A DNA stretch of 64,000 bases from Nematostella vectensis (GCF_932526225.1 NC_064036.1:6827519-6891518), one strand, 5' to 3'; positions 26,856 to 54,157 are shown, counted from the stretch's first letter. Numbers and translations: made by a program. Notes: generated by a model not told the origin, from the sequence alone.

Positions 26856-29800
26856 ATGCTGTCGCCAAACGCAAGCAACTTTGTGCCTCGTCAGCAGTCC
26901 ACCAGGCAGCCTATGCCTAAATCATCACTTTCCCCATACGTGAAGGAGTTTGTGCCACTCTCCAAAATGAAACAGGAATCCACTGAAGAGCAGATTAAGC
27001 AGAAACCACCCGACACTTCACACATCAGGAAAGAGGATGCAAATAGGAAAGAGAACAATATTTCAACCGGAGATAGCCATGGAAAATTTCATCAAGATTT
27101 ATCTAGTTGTCCTTCTTCTGGAAATACAAAATCGAGCGAGCAGAGGTGGATGTATGATAAATATCCCAGAGACGGGAGGGGGGTATCTGCAAAAACACAA
27201 GGGGCCATACATTATCCTGCTACTAAAAGAAACTGGAGAGATTGGCCAAAAGTGGAAGCTGGGGATAATCTATCAAATCGCGGTGCTAATAGCAGATTTG
27301 AAAATACCACTAAAATATCTGTGAACTTACAGCAAAAATCTAGTGCTTGGAATAGACCCTCAAACACATTAAGAATGGGTTTGCAAAGTGCGGAAAAGCA
27401 AACTGAGAGTGGAATTCATTTTGGGATAGGGAGAGGGAGAGGAAGTGCCTTGAGGGAAAAAGCCAAAGAAATAAAAAATCCTGGAGAAAAGTTGCAGAAG
27501 GTTGATGTAACCAAAACATCAAAGGAAGAAGGATCATGGAGACGAGACATGGGAGCAGCACAAGATAACTTAACCAAAACAAGTGGCAATAAGTCAGACG
27601 CTACAGCTGATGTCAAGAGTATTAATGGGAACATGGAAGATGAATGGACAGTAGTGAGTGGTAAAAAGAGGGATTCTAAAAGAGATGAAGTCAAGAATAA
27701 ACATGAGGGTCATTTATCTTTTAACAGTGAACAATCATCCAAAATGGTAAAAAAAATAATGGAAAAGGTAGGTGATGATGAATCAACTAAAGGAGCGACT
27801 AAACAATTAAACAAACCTTTGATTGACCAGAGTGACACTAAAGGGATAATCAAGCAGGTTGCTGGGAAGAAATCCCCATTTTTGAAAAGGAAAGATAGAC
27901 CAATTGTGTCAAAAGATGCTTGGGCAAGGCCCCAGGGGAGCAAAGATAATCCCAGAAATGCTGATCATTCAGAGACAAAAAAGAATAGACAGTACTTTGA
28001 AAATGCAAAGGGAGTTAAGGAAAGTTTGGATAAAACAGAGGAAAGGGATAATGTTGACATGAAAAGATGGGTGAAAGACAGAACTGCATCATCAGTGAAG
28101 GATGACAAAAATCATATTAAACCAAATTCCAAACAAGTTCCAATCTCTATTACAGTAAACAATAATAGGGATGCAAAAAAAATATTGAGTAAGGAGTCAA
28201 ATTTGTCTCTTTCTGATATAACTGACATTCAGCCAAAGACACCGGTCTTTGTGAAAGAGGAGTTTCCAGATCTTAGTAATACTAAACAGGGTGAGAACCA
28301 GTCAACGCTGACGTCTGATTGGTTGTCAGGAGGCACCAGAATGCCTATCTTGTCATACAGTGCTGCTCTAAAGACAAAGCCTCAACCCAGGCAGGTGTGT
28401 ATACAAAGAACTATTTCCATAAAGGGCCAACCACCCCCCTACGATGCATTGTTTGAATATTATTAAAGCCTAAAACCCTATCTACACTGACACTGCCAAA
28501 AACATATACCATACTGTCACAAATTTTGTTCCTGATAACCCAAAGATGTTACTCAACTATCCTAGAGACATTGTGTTCAAGTTTAGTCAGTAAAATATGC
28601 CTTTCAGAATTATTTGCCAATGTGAAAACACATTTCCCATCTCAATCTCATGACTGAATTAGTTAGGGCAGACAATGAACTAATTGTAGCAGAATTACTG
28701 TATCCCCATTGGAAAGAGAAAAAATTACCTTTGCTGTACCATAATTGCTGGAATAAGTGCCACTGCACTTTGCATGCTGCATTTTTCATTTCCAAAACGA
28801 GGCGTTCACTCAGCGGAAGAGCTTGTACGGTGGAAGCACTTATTTCTAGATTTTTGACTGTTGAAGGGAATTATTGAGGTTGAACCCAGTCCCCCATTTA
28901 GTTTTAGGAAATTTGAATTGAATTTGCTGATTCTGTAAATAGATTTTTGATGGTTAATCTAATATTGAGTATATTATTTCAAATTGATTATTTTACAAGG
29001 TATTTAAAAAATTTAGACAAAGAAATAAGTTCCAGAAGTTGATATTTACACATTTCTCCATCAAGCTGCCTGATTCAAGAGAAAAACCTGGAAGATCTTC
29101 AAGCCAAGGTTCCACAGAGCAGGAGATCCAGTCTGTGAAAAAGAAAAAGAAAAGGAAAAAGAAGAAAAAACCTACAGAAACAGAGGGTGAATCAAGTACT
29201 ACCAAACAGCAGCCAATGCCAACCAAGAAGACAAAAGAACCATTGCAATTTGACCTGGGGATGTTTCTCTCGTCCGTGCAGGTACAGAGCTCATAATTTC
29301 TAATGCTTTGATAATTGTCTTTTATTTTGTATAAAAACACAGCATTGGTATTACTGATTATAGCCTACATGTAATTAAAAAAGGAAAACAAATTGTAATG
29401 TATGATGACAGGACCTGGCCTATTGTAATATCCATTTTCAGTCAGACAAGAGCTACATTTAGCAAAAACATACTGATCAGAAGAAGAATTTGAATGCCAT
29501 GATTGACATACACCCAAAACTAGTGGCAACTCATAAATGAAAGGCACAGTGTGTACGTGTGACTCAAAATGAGTATAAAACCCCCGTTGTTGGTAAAATA
29601 AATGGTGCTTAAGTATCACAAAATAATTTGATGATAAAAAAACTGAAAGATAACCACTTTTAACAAACACTGACTGGCAACTTGCAAAGCTGCAGGTTCT
29701 ATATTATCTGGGAAATGACCTACAGAATTAAGGCAATGAGTAAAATTAACTGATAAATGTACAGTATTGTGGTAATTTTCAGAGTGCATTCATTATTCAA

Positions 29801-32800
29801 TGGGATAATTTGGATGTTTTTATTTAGTTTCAGGAGGTGCGCACTAAAGATAGAAAAGAGAAACAAGTAAAGAAAGCAGTAGTTGCTGGCACTTTGCCAA
29901 CTCAATTTGCTAATTCTGCTGCTGGACTGTCAAAGGGTGTGCCCCAGAGTGCCAAGCCTGGTCCCCCTGTGAAGGTGAACATCTCTGCCTATCGGGCTCG
30001 TTATGATAGCATGTGACATAAAATTGTCTTAGCTCTGATTGGTTGGCTGTGCTTTTGATAAAAAAAAAGGCAGTCATTTAAGAATGTAGTATTCCACAAT
30101 ATGGCTGGTATTACATCACTCATTGCTCCAGGGCAAGAGGTAGATTCTAAATGCTTTTCTTTGGCAAACCCCCTATGCACTTCAAGGGTGATGAAAGGGT
30201 GTCAGTGTTTTTTGTAGCATTTTACATATTGGTGCAAAGAGAAGTCTTTATTATTGAAGGATACACCAAATTGCTTGAATGTAATATGGAATGAAACTAA
30301 AATTCCTTTGCAATATAGCTGAGAGGCCCAATAACTAATGATCCTAGGTCACATGTCATAAATTATGTTACACTTCTAAATTATACATTTTTTTCCAGGT
30401 ATTCCACAACATGCTTGACTCTACGGCACCAGTTATCAAGAGGGGCAAAGAAAGAGAAGTTCCCAAAAAGAAAAAGCCAAGTGCTTTAAAGAGAGTAAGT
30501 CAAAGTTATCATTCGAGCTTCTTTGAAATTTCTCATCCTTGATTTGCTATATTCTCTTATCATATTGGACGTTATCCCCAATTAGATCATTCTAAAAGAG
30601 CGAGAGGAGAAAAAGAAGGAGCGAGAAAATGCAGAGCATGAGAAAACAGATGACGGAGATGCTTCTGGTGCTGAAATTGCCAGGTAGAGATCTGACAAAT
30701 CAACAACAAATAACCAGCTAAATTCTGTTACCGCTCCCCCCAAAAAGTATCATTTATAGTGACTGATAAAGGTGATTAAAAAGTGGGTGAACCTATAAAA
30801 AGGTAAAGTGTCCATTTAGGCATAGTGGGTGTGGTTCTGTGGTAAATGCATGACTTTTTTTTGATTTGCAGCTCAAATGTAGAGATGGCAGATGAGGAGA
30901 TAAAAGACCAGGTGGAGCCTCCTAACACCTGTACCACCCAAGAGGAGGAACAAGGTATACCCTGAAGTGTCTCTTTCTTACGGTTACATCAGGGGTGTAA
31001 CCGGAATTTATCCAGAGTGTTACTAATTTACACACTAGGCCTTAGCTTTTACATTGTCTTATGTTCCTTGTAATTTTTTGGTCAATTCAGATACTATTCC
31101 ATGCCACATTGATGTTGGTAGATATGGCTTTGAATATGTACAGTAGTTGTCATTGCATAGAAATACTCATTCAGTGAAATGAATTATACTTTCTTTGAAG
31201 GCAAGCCTAATGATGCACTAAGCTTGAGTACTCCCTCTGATGGAGAGGTCAAGGCCAAGCTTCATAGCCGACGATTTAGAGAGTGAGTCTGACATTCCAT
31301 CCATGTACTTTTTTCTTATTCTACAAAATTTGGCTGTTACAGGCAGGAAAAACTTTGTTAGATAACCAGTTAATTGTCAATGAGGCCCACATGTGCGAGT
31401 TTTGCGGACCCCCTTTTTTACCATTCTCCAAATGAAGACCATACAAACCTATTTTTCAAGTGAACCCTCAAAATTTATCAAATGACACCCTCCTCAATAG
31501 CATAAATGTCTGCCAGGGCACTGGAGTGATTGAGAATTTTGTATGTTTGGTATCTGCAGCTACTGTGACCAAGTTCTTGATAAGGAGCTCAACACAGTCA
31601 CACTCAAGCTGCTCAGTGAGTTAGTGCGCTTTCAGGACAGGGTATACTTCAAAGACCCTGAAAAGGTATAGCACAATCATATATTACTATTATTGATCAT
31701 CTGCATACAATACATACCCAGCCTGCACCACTCATTATACACTCATTGAGACTGGATTTGATTATGGACTTAACCTTTAAACTTTCTTACAAGTACTCAA
31801 CTATAAAAGAATTATGGACCCTTTTTGGGTTTCAAAAGGGGTAGGGTGATATGACATGTCATAGCCTTGTCATATCTTGGTTCACATCGTCAGTGCTCTT
31901 TTATAATACATTAGTCTGTGGCTTTCTACTTTCAAAATACTACTGCCTAGTCAAACCACAATAGTGAATTATCGTCAATGCTGCTTTCGGAGTAATAAAT
32001 GTTCAATACATTCGTAGGAGTGCCTAAGTGGCAACTATAGCGGAATGCCAAGGAATAAGTCTTACACATAACCCCCTATCATATCTTGGTCTGTCGAGAA
32101 GCAGCCCGAGACAACCAGACAAATCTTTATTTACTAGTCAAAATAGTGCTTAGCACAAGAGCTGGAAGGAAAGCATATCCGTTATCACTCACACTTTCAA
32201 ACATCTCATTTCCTACCAGGCGAAAGCAAAAAGAAGATATGTAGTGGGGCTACGGGAAGTCACGAAGCATTTGAAGCTGAAGAAAATAAAATGTGTCATA
32301 CTCTCGCCGAATATTGAGCAGATAAAATCAGCAGGTATTTTTTTTTCCTGTGCGCTCATTGCTAGGCCATTCTATTGTGGCTGCATATCTAAGAAACAAG
32401 CATCCCTCATTACGTCCTCCTAAAGTATCAGTCTTCGCGAGACTAGCATCGCTCTTGATTAGTAATAAATAATGTGCTTGTCGTTTACAGGTGGACTTGA
32501 TGATGCTCTCCACAACATTATCAGCCTCGCGCACACCAATGGGATTCCTGTGGTATTCTCTCTTCGCCGCCAGATCTTGGGCCGAGCAGTGTGTAAGAAG
32601 GTCCCAGTGAGCGCTGTGGGGATTTTCAATTACGATGGGGCACAGGTAAGGAATGGAATGATCATTTTGAAGAACTGTACTGTGAAGTGTACCTGTGTCG
32701 CTACATAGAGGAAAATAATCTGGGTTTTTTTATATACTATGATATCGCCAAAAAATGAGAAAGTTTTCGATTTTGGCAAACTTGCGTTCAAAATTTGAAC

Positions 32801-33969
32801 GTGTTTAGATTCGACGCAATTGGCCACAAGTCACTGCAAGCTGATGGCCAAACGAGACGCAAGTTGGCACAAATAGCGAAACTTGTGTTTCGTTTGGCGA
32901 GGGGTAGTCCAGTTTTTTGAACTCTCGGGTAGACGGAAGCCGTAGAGACTGATCTCTTGTATGATACAAGAGCTCAGTTTCTGGAATGTAGGCGGCTTCT
33001 CTAGTAAGTCAAGTGCGTGCGGAGGCTCATGATATTTTACGAAATAGGTCATAATTGAAAGAGCCTTTTTGGCCGCCATCCTAGCAAAATACCAGCTGTC
33101 GGAAAGCATCCGTTTCCATAAGGCTGTTTTAGTGACTTTTTTTTGTGTTTTTTTTTTTCATTTTGGATTTGGTGAATATCGTATAAAATTATGTTTTACA
33201 TGGTTATTTTTGGGATATGTCTGCTTTATTTGTCTTCAAGGCTCTTAATTCTGTGCATAACGAGAAGCAAGGGGCAAAGGGTTATATTAAACCAACCAAA
33301 TGAATTTTTTTACAGGATTTGTTTAAGAACCTGATGGAGCTGACCGAGAACGGTCGTAAGGTGTATGCTGAACGCTGGAATGCGGCCCAAGAGGCATTGC
33401 GGGAGGAACTCGACAATGAGCATCCGGTGACCTCATGCAATACCGAGCAAGGCGGGACACAGGAAACCAAAGATTCCAGGGCGAGCGATGGGGAACATTA
33501 TGATGATGGCGAAGCGGGTGATCGAAGCGAGTCTGGGGAAGAGTCGGAGGGTGTGACGTCAGAGCATCCAATGACGTCATGCGATACCGATGAAGGCGGG
33601 ACGCAGGAAGACCAGGCGTCAAGGGAGAGTGATTGGGTGCACCCAGATGACGTTGGCGAGTCAGACGAAAAATGCGTGACCCCAGGACATCCCCAGGCAG
33701 AACCCAGACCACAGGTAGCCCAAGAGTCAAGAGAAATCGAGGAGCTTCAATTGGATGATGGGGAAGGCTACGAGAAATCACAAGGTGCGACCACGAAAAT
33801 GCCTTTAGCTGTGAGAGAACTAAACACGGCAGAATATACTACTGGTAATTATTGTTCTGGGATCGGAAAGGCATGTCCGGGGGAGATGCCCGATAATACA
33901 GCAACCGCTAGTAAGGCGACTGAATGCACTCTAGAGGATATCACATCTGATGACGAAAATGCTTTGTAA
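26856..33969 (+). CDS. SECISBP2: SECIS-binding protein 2 (selenocysteine incorporation)
   Basis: Eleven exons join in phase: 26856-28394, 29036-29281, 29834-29974, 30399-30494, 30586-30683, 30872-30954, 31201-31282, 31560-31665, 32220-32334, 32491-32645 and 33316-33969, about 1104 residues, near human SECISBP2L. It binds SECIS hairpins in selenoprotein mRNAs and recruits EFSec so that UGA is read as selenocysteine. The SECIS-incorporation domain is seen in KKPSALKRIILKERE and RRFRDYCDQVLDKE...LVRFQDRVYFKDPEK; the L7Ae RNA-binding domain in YVVGLREVTKHLKLKKIK, SAGGLDDALHNIISLAHTN and VSAVGIFNYDGAQDLF. Two PAM2-like motifs lie at residues 2-11 and 25-34. The acidic C-terminal exon (217 residues) is divergent. 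Least certain: the acceptor of exon 2 (29035) and whether an earlier coding exon exists; ATG 26856 is chosen because frames upstream lack ATG. Confidence 0.92.
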
Positions 33970-34533
33970 AGCATTGAAACGATGCAGTTGTGATGGGTCC
34001 AAGGAGGCTAAAGCAATTAAAAAAAGGACCACTTCTTGTAATAAATATTAATGATTCTGGAAGTATGGGATGTTTAAAGGGAAGTCTTATTCGGCCAGGT
34101 AGTATGGGCAGAGCTGTACAACACCAACCCCCTCCCATCGGGCTTGTTTCACCTCGTCCTTGCGCCGACCACTGCACCAGTCACGAGAATAACAACCGGG
34201 AATCCTTAAACTCGAGGTTGATCGTTGTAAAAAAAATTCAATGCATTGGGTATATTGGGAAATCAGAAGTGCTTTATAGAATAAATTTTGTTTTATTTTG
34301 TACAAAAAATAAAAAGATTATATTATGCGATGTGTATGTGTTTTTTTTATCAAAAGTTGGTATAAATATATAAATGTTTATAAATGTAATTGTGTGATTC
34401 CAAAGAAGATCCAACCCACCTATTAAGAGTCCGCCTTGAAAGACTCCCCCACCCGAATTACCGTCTTCAGAACCTATGCGCATAATGGTGGAATGGAATA
34501 TGGATATGGATCTTTCTTGGAATTAAACAGTGC
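33970..34533. other. 3' untranslated regions of convergent SECISBP2 and SERINC genes
   Basis: The two genes end tail to tail 564 bp apart. AATAAA polyadenylation signals occur for the plus strand near 34278-34312. No separate gene is seen. Confidence 0.55.
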
Positions 34534-36750
34534 CTATCCCTGTTTTGTGTCGTCGTGTCTGGAAGGAGATTGTGCAACATTTCCAGCTTGCTGCAGCTGC
34601 AGCATTTTGTGCTGAATTTTTACTATTTTCGCCTGGAATCTTAATATCCTCTCTTGTAATCTCAGCACTTCCTTCACCACCTCGGGGTCATGTGATCTCG
34701 TTACGTCCGTATGCTGCGCAGCCCTTTGGAAAGGATGATTGATTTGGATAGCGGTGTGCCGAAGTCGTCCCGAATGACTTTCGGATGCTACCGAAATCCT
34801 ACTAGGAATTCTCGGCTCTTCCATTATTGGTGAGCTACAGCCCATTGGAATATCGATAGCAGCTCGTGCCGTATCGTCCGCACGACTAATCTCTTGATCG
34901 ATCGAGAAGTCATCGATTTCTTTTACACTTTTAGCGATTTCCTCCGGAACTTTATGTACGGTAACTTCCGCAGATTTCAGTTCTTTTCTAGGAGATACAA
35001 ATGGAGATTTTTTATGAACAGTTCGACTATTTTTCCGAGGCGATATAGATTGCTCTGAGTGTTGAATATCCTTTTTTGGAGATGCTACAGTCTTTAGAGA
35101 GGCCTCCTCGAGAGGCGATATAGATTTCTTCGGTGTCGAAGATTCGGATTGTCTTGCAACTTTCCGAGGCGATACCGATGAGGCATCGGGATTAATTCCA
35201 ATATCTTTAATGGCGGATACACGCCGCTTTAGTTCCGAAGATTCGAAAATCTGAGGTGATGCATTCTTATCTTGTAAAGATGGTTTACTCTTCTTTTCCC
35301 GGATATCTTGGAAGTCTTTTTTAAGCTGTGCGACGCTTGGCCGTCTAGCGGACGGTTTTCGAGGCGCCCCGGGCTCTAACCCAAAAAAGTCTCCCCAAGA
35401 TTTTCTTATCAGTGGCGCTACTAGCGTCCATATAAACACAAGACAGCAGATGAAACTCGACGCCATCTGAACCCACACGGCGGCCCAGTTCTTGATGAGC
35501 TTTTTAAAGTCGGCGGATTCATCCGGGCTGTGCCAGTTAGTTAGGACCATCATGAGGTGTAGAGACGCCAGGAAGAGGATAAAGTGGAACACGCTATAGC
35601 TATACGCAATGTCCTCGTCTTCCTCCTCTCCCTCGGCCTCTACATCTCGCTTCGCCTTCTTGCGTCGCTTTCTATTTAGACCGATACTATGGCGTAAGTG
35701 CTCGGGGTTGTCGGCCAAAGACATGCCTAGCTTACCGAGCTGTGAGGTGCTTGCCCGTACTGTGCACGCGAAGGTTAACAACGCGAACGTCAAGATGGAG
35801 CCGAACACTGCCTGCCCGTTCACGCCAGAGGCCTTGTCGTACTCTAGGATGACGTCGCCTAGAGGATTACACGTCCTGTCGGGTTGCGATGACAGCGTGT
35901 TCCACGTCAAGTACATGGTGTAAATTGTCACTACAGACGACTGGAGTAGACCTGACCCAGTCGCCTCACGTTGGACTTGGGGTAGGATAGATATAACGCT
36001 TGCAAGCCCGCAGTGCGCCACGTTAAAACTGATATAAAAAGTGTTTGCTTTGCACTGCGCCATGTCGGTAGGATTTGTGAACGACATAAAGAGAAAGGAG
36101 GCACAGCCTAGTGATATACAGTACATCAGGGCCGTGGCGAACGCCAGCGCGAAGAACCAGCACTTGGTGTTCAACACATCTATCTTCTCGGCCCAGCTTG
36201 CGCTCCAAGAGTGCCCGAAGTCAATAACTAGAACTATCTGTAGCAGTATAAACATGAAGCCGCCAGTAAGCCCGACGTACATCCATACCATGCCGAACAT
36301 TTTAGTGAAGGGTATGTAGAAAGCAACTATAAGCAACAGCGATAAAAAAGAAAGCTTGATGTACCAGAAGCCATTGTGAATCCGCGCGCGAAATTGCTTG
36401 GTCGAGCTGACATTGTACGTTAGAATACTGAGTAGAAAATAGAAAACAGTCATAGCGAAGTAGATCCTGTACGCCGCAGAGTACCCCACTAAGGAGTCAC
36501 ACATACGGGGGGAGGTGACCGTATCGCATAGATACGGGATCTTTCCAATATAGTACCGCATATCCGGCACCAGAGTGATAAAACTGAGCAAGTTACCGAC
36601 GCAGAGAAAAAGGACGTAGAAGAACCGAGAACGCGCACCCTGATTGCCTTGCTTTCTCCGGCAGAGTAGACCGCACGCCGCTGACCCAGCACAGCAGGCT
36701 ATCTCACTCGCTACTTCCGCCAAGCCTAGCGTCTGTAGGGCTGCTCCCAT
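34534..36750 (-). CDS. SERINC: SERINC (serine incorporator) membrane protein, intronless, with long C-terminal tail
   Basis: A single 738-codon exon; ATG at 36750. Residues 1 to about 470 are a full SERINC: the Cys-rich N-terminus (ACCAGSAACGLLCRR), about ten hydrophobic segments, and family stretches such as YIKLSFLSLLLIVAFYIP, YTMYLTWNTLSS, and YSYSVFHFILFLASLHLMM followed by LTNWHSPDE. SERINCs are multi-pass proteins of plasma membrane and endosomes linked to serine-lipid handling and phospholipid scrambling. Usual length is about 450-475 residues; here about 265 extra residues follow, with five [ST]P[RK]K motifs and a terminal helical, Gln/Leu-rich segment (LRLQERILRFQAKIVKIQHK). Absence of introns among intron-rich neighbours suggests an old retrocopy. 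Family call very secure; tail function unknown. Confidence 0.94.
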   Translation of the reverse strand: MGAALQTLGLAEVASEIACCAGSAACGLLCRRKQGNQGARSRFFYVLFLCVGNLLSFITLVPDMRYYIGKIPYLCDTVTSPRMCDSLVGYSAAYRIYFAMTVFYFLLSILTYNVSSTKQFRARIHNGFWYIKLSFLSLLLIVAFYIPFTKMFGMVWMYVGLTGGFMFILLQIVLVIDFGHSWSASWAEKIDVLNTKCWFFALAFATALMYCISLGCASFLFMSFTNPTDMAQCKANTFYISFNVAHCGLASVISILPQVQREATGSGLLQSSVVTIYTMYLTWNTLSSQPDRTCNPLGDVILEYDKASGVNGQAVFGSILTFALLTFACTVRASTSQLGKLGMSLADNPEHLRHSIGLNRKRRKKAKRDVEAEGEEEDEDIAYSYSVFHFILFLASLHLMMVLTNWHSPDESADFKKLIKNWAAVWVQMASSFICCLVFIWTLVAPLIRKSWGDFFGLEPGAPRKPSARRPSVAQLKKDFQDIREKKSKPSLQDKNASPQIFESSELKRRVSAIKDIGINPDASSVSPRKVARQSESSTPKKSISPLEEASLKTVASPKKDIQHSEQSISPRKNSRTVHKKSPFVSPRKELKSAEVTVHKVPEEIAKSVKEIDDFSIDQEISRADDTARAAIDIPMGCSSPIMEEPRIPSRISVASESHSGRLRHTAIQINHPFQRAAQHTDVTRSHDPEVVKEVLRLQERILRFQAKIVKIQHKMLQLQQAGNVAQSPSRHDDTKQG

Positions 36751-36810
36751 AGAAACCCATGAAGGGCTCGCACGTGACCACCGCTAGACCGGAAGTAACG
36801 CAATGCGACC
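36751..36810 (-). promoter_or_regulatory. SERINC upstream region with E-box, ETS site and overlapping uORF
   Basis: Contains CACGTGAC (36771-36778, on the plus strand as written), an ETS-type CCGGAAGT (36789-36796), and an upstream ATG at 36760 that opens an 18-codon frame overlapping and out of frame with the main ATG at 36750. Confidence 0.45.
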
Positions 36811-39110
36811 CTTGTACTTTCTCTATCCAAACTGCGCGCAAAGTTGCTGGGTGTATTGCTATCGCTTGGGTAAACTCTTGCGATTTTGTGATTTACACGT
36901 ATTTAGTCTTCTTTGAGATGTGTGCTACCCTCTTGGATCCTTGTCGATCTTGTTTTAAGATCGACTATATATTATGGAATCCCGATTCACAAAATATGAT
37001 GAAAAGAGAAATAAACATCCTAGGGTAGCTGGATTATCTGCGATGTTTCTTGTTGCTTACAGCTAAGCTAAGCGACTGAACTTGACTTGAACCGACTAGT
37101 AGCTTGTCAGTGATCGTACACAATGCTGCAATCCTGCAGGCAAATCTTCCCGCCGCTCATCTGTGCGCACCAGATTTCCACCAACCTAATCTCACTGAAT
37201 GCATTTATACGGCGAAGCGCAGTTTCAAATCCGGATTGATGGAATTGCAGATAATTCCGTTATAAACTTTGCTTGTCAAATGCAAAGTTGAATCATCAAT
37301 CTTCCGTCTTCCAAAACTTGTCTCTCACTTCCGACCTTTGCTCCAAAGATGTAATTCAAGATATTCAACCCACGTTTCTTCCTGCAGCAAATTTCCTTAA
37401 TTTTCCCGTCTTTTACAGAGCAAACTTCTAGACATTTGCGAAAATCCCTTTCTTCCTTCTTTCTGCACACGCCCTGTTGAGACTCTTCGCTTCAAAGAGT
37501 TTTTTTCGCCCGTGATCATTTGTCGTGAATGTGGATATTACGCCAATGATAAGAGCAGGTGGCGTGGCGTGAGTGTCTGCTTCAGTGTATTATGAAAGTT
37601 CGCGCACCTGCCCGTCACCATAGCGACCGGCAAAAATGGCGGGAAACCGTGGGGTCGAGAGCAAGATGTAAATAATTAACTAATTGATTGTAAAGGTTAG
37701 TAAATTTATCCCAGTTAATATCCCAATAAGGCTAATTACCCACCTTTGCATATCTGAAATGTTCGTAATTTTTTACAAGAATTTGCTTACGGGAAATTTT
37801 TGCACTAAATTTGTCAAAAATTGCGATACCAAAATATTTTTCGCAAAAAATAAACATTGGTTATATAAAACTAAATGAAAAATGCTGTTGAAACATTATT
37901 TTTACGGAAACTCTTTGCCTGTTTACGTTTCTCACAAGACTCTTCTCGGACATTTCTTCTACAGATATATTGCAAAGTTTTGGTAATGTTTTTCATCCCT
38001 ATTTTCTATTTTCAAGAAAACGCAAAAAAATAATTGAGCGCGAGTCTCTCAGGTTCATTTAGATCTTAAAGTTATTTTCAGCACAGAGGAAAGAGACCTT
38101 TTTTTTTCGAATTGATTTGTTTAATTAGCGTTCTGATCTTGTTACGTTATTACAAGAATAAAATGGTGAGTAATTAGCAGTTGTATAACCCCACCACTTA
38201 TTGTTCCCAGCCCTTATCTATTGCTATCATTATCTATTGCTATAAAAATAACACAAAAAAATATTCACGTTAACACGTGATTAACGAAAACCAAACGTAA
38301 CATCATAATGTCCCACCCTGACTATCTATAGCTGTCGCATTCCCTTATTTTACACTCGCAGCTATCTTGTCACTAAAATTAAATTGCTTACAGTATAACG
38401 CGGCTATCTTCCTGCTCATGGTACTGTACATGGTGTTCCTTTCCCCGGAAAAAGTAAAGGCCAAAGTCCACAAGGGCCATTGGTTCATTATCACAGATGA
38501 TGTGCCGTTCATCTCGGTGCCACCCACGAGTATATCACTAATAGATCTACACCAGGTTGATCTACTCCCGCGAGCCTCCCATTGTGGAACGCGGCAATAA
38601 CTCATGTCCGTTTGCGCCTGGTGAAACAAGTGGTCGAAATAAGAATGTGCGTTTTGTGTGCCATTTAACAATGCCAGCTACTCAAATTATTTTCATTGGA
38701 GACCCGCTCTAGGAGCCACCCACTTGATAAGGACACCTCGGTATTAGGGACGGTTGCTAAAGTTCGATAAAAAAAAACGCTGTCCATTTTCCCAAGAAGC
38801 TGTCCTTTCTTTACGGGGTTAAGTACTATCATAGTACTAAGTTAGCTCTCCATTTTGAATAGAACCAAGTTTCATGACCCTTTATCTATTAGATAAAGGT
38901 TCTAAAGGTTCTATGATAACGCTACTGTTGTTGCTTGGTCATAAAGACAATAAAATGTATACAGAATGACTACCACCACCCCTATCTACTCATGCCACCA
39001 AACTACAACCAAGAATTGCGTATATCCATGTCCAAGAGCACTTGTACCAATGGCCATCCCACCTATCCTATCGCTACTCATCCCTCCATATCTAAACCCA
39101 AAGAAATAAC
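36811..39110. other. Intergenic, no gene supported
   Basis: Between the SERINC promoter and the KIF23 3' end. Frames at 38345-38671 (minus) and 38367-38600 (plus) overlap each other and match no family I know. AATAAA-type signals for KIF23 should lie below 39111. Confidence 0.5.
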
Positions 39111-53478
<14,368 letters not shown>

Positions 53479-53559
53479 AACTAGAATATTTATGGCGTTA
53501 CTATATAGAAATCTTGATAATTGAGCGATATTTTGCTGTTTCTTCAGTCGTGAATTCGA

Positions 53560-53660
53560 GAGGTAAGATATTGAAAGAAACCGCCTGTTTGAATCGACCA
53601 ATCAGAAAACAATACAGATGAATGTGAACGCTGACCAACGATTCGCGGGCAATGCGCAAT
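53560..53660 (-). promoter_or_regulatory. Probable KIF23 promoter (CCAAT + CHR-like)
   Basis: Just upstream of the 11-base first coding exon. TTTGAA (53588-53593) matches the CHR element of late cell-cycle genes, and CCAAT (53598-53602) lies beside it; both are known features of mitotic gene promoters including vertebrate kinesins. No TATA box. Inference from motifs and position only. Confidence 0.4.
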
Positions 53661-54051
53661 AGGATAAAGTGTGGAAAAGGAGTGAGGGATAGGAATGGAG
53701 CAATCCCCTAGAGCCGGGGATAGGCTCTTAATCCCCTACCCCCATTTTTTTTTGTAAATTCATAAGAAAATGACCAGTTCGGTGTGATTGTGCTCCCTGT
53801 ATCGTCCCCCTCCCCCAGTATTTCAAGGGCCGTTACGATATTTTTTTATCAATTTTTGTATTCTAATGGCACACAAATGTTCTTATTATCAAATTGACAA
53901 ATTACTTTTTAAGACCGGACCAGAAGAATATTTAATTCTCACCTGTGTAATAATTTCAGAAAATAAATATCTTAGGGTACAGGGTTTCAAACCACGCCGT
54001 CCGCCGGTATGGATGAAATAACCGAAGGCTTCTCCGCAGCCACCGCGAACG

Positions 54052-54157
<106 letters not shown>

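Noticed and set aside
33323..33781. 152-codon minus frame
   Set aside because: Shadow of the acidic last exon of SECISBP2 on the opposite strand.
38345..38671. Overlapping frames on both strands that could be a small gene
   Set aside because: No family match, no splice signals and no codon pattern favouring either strand.
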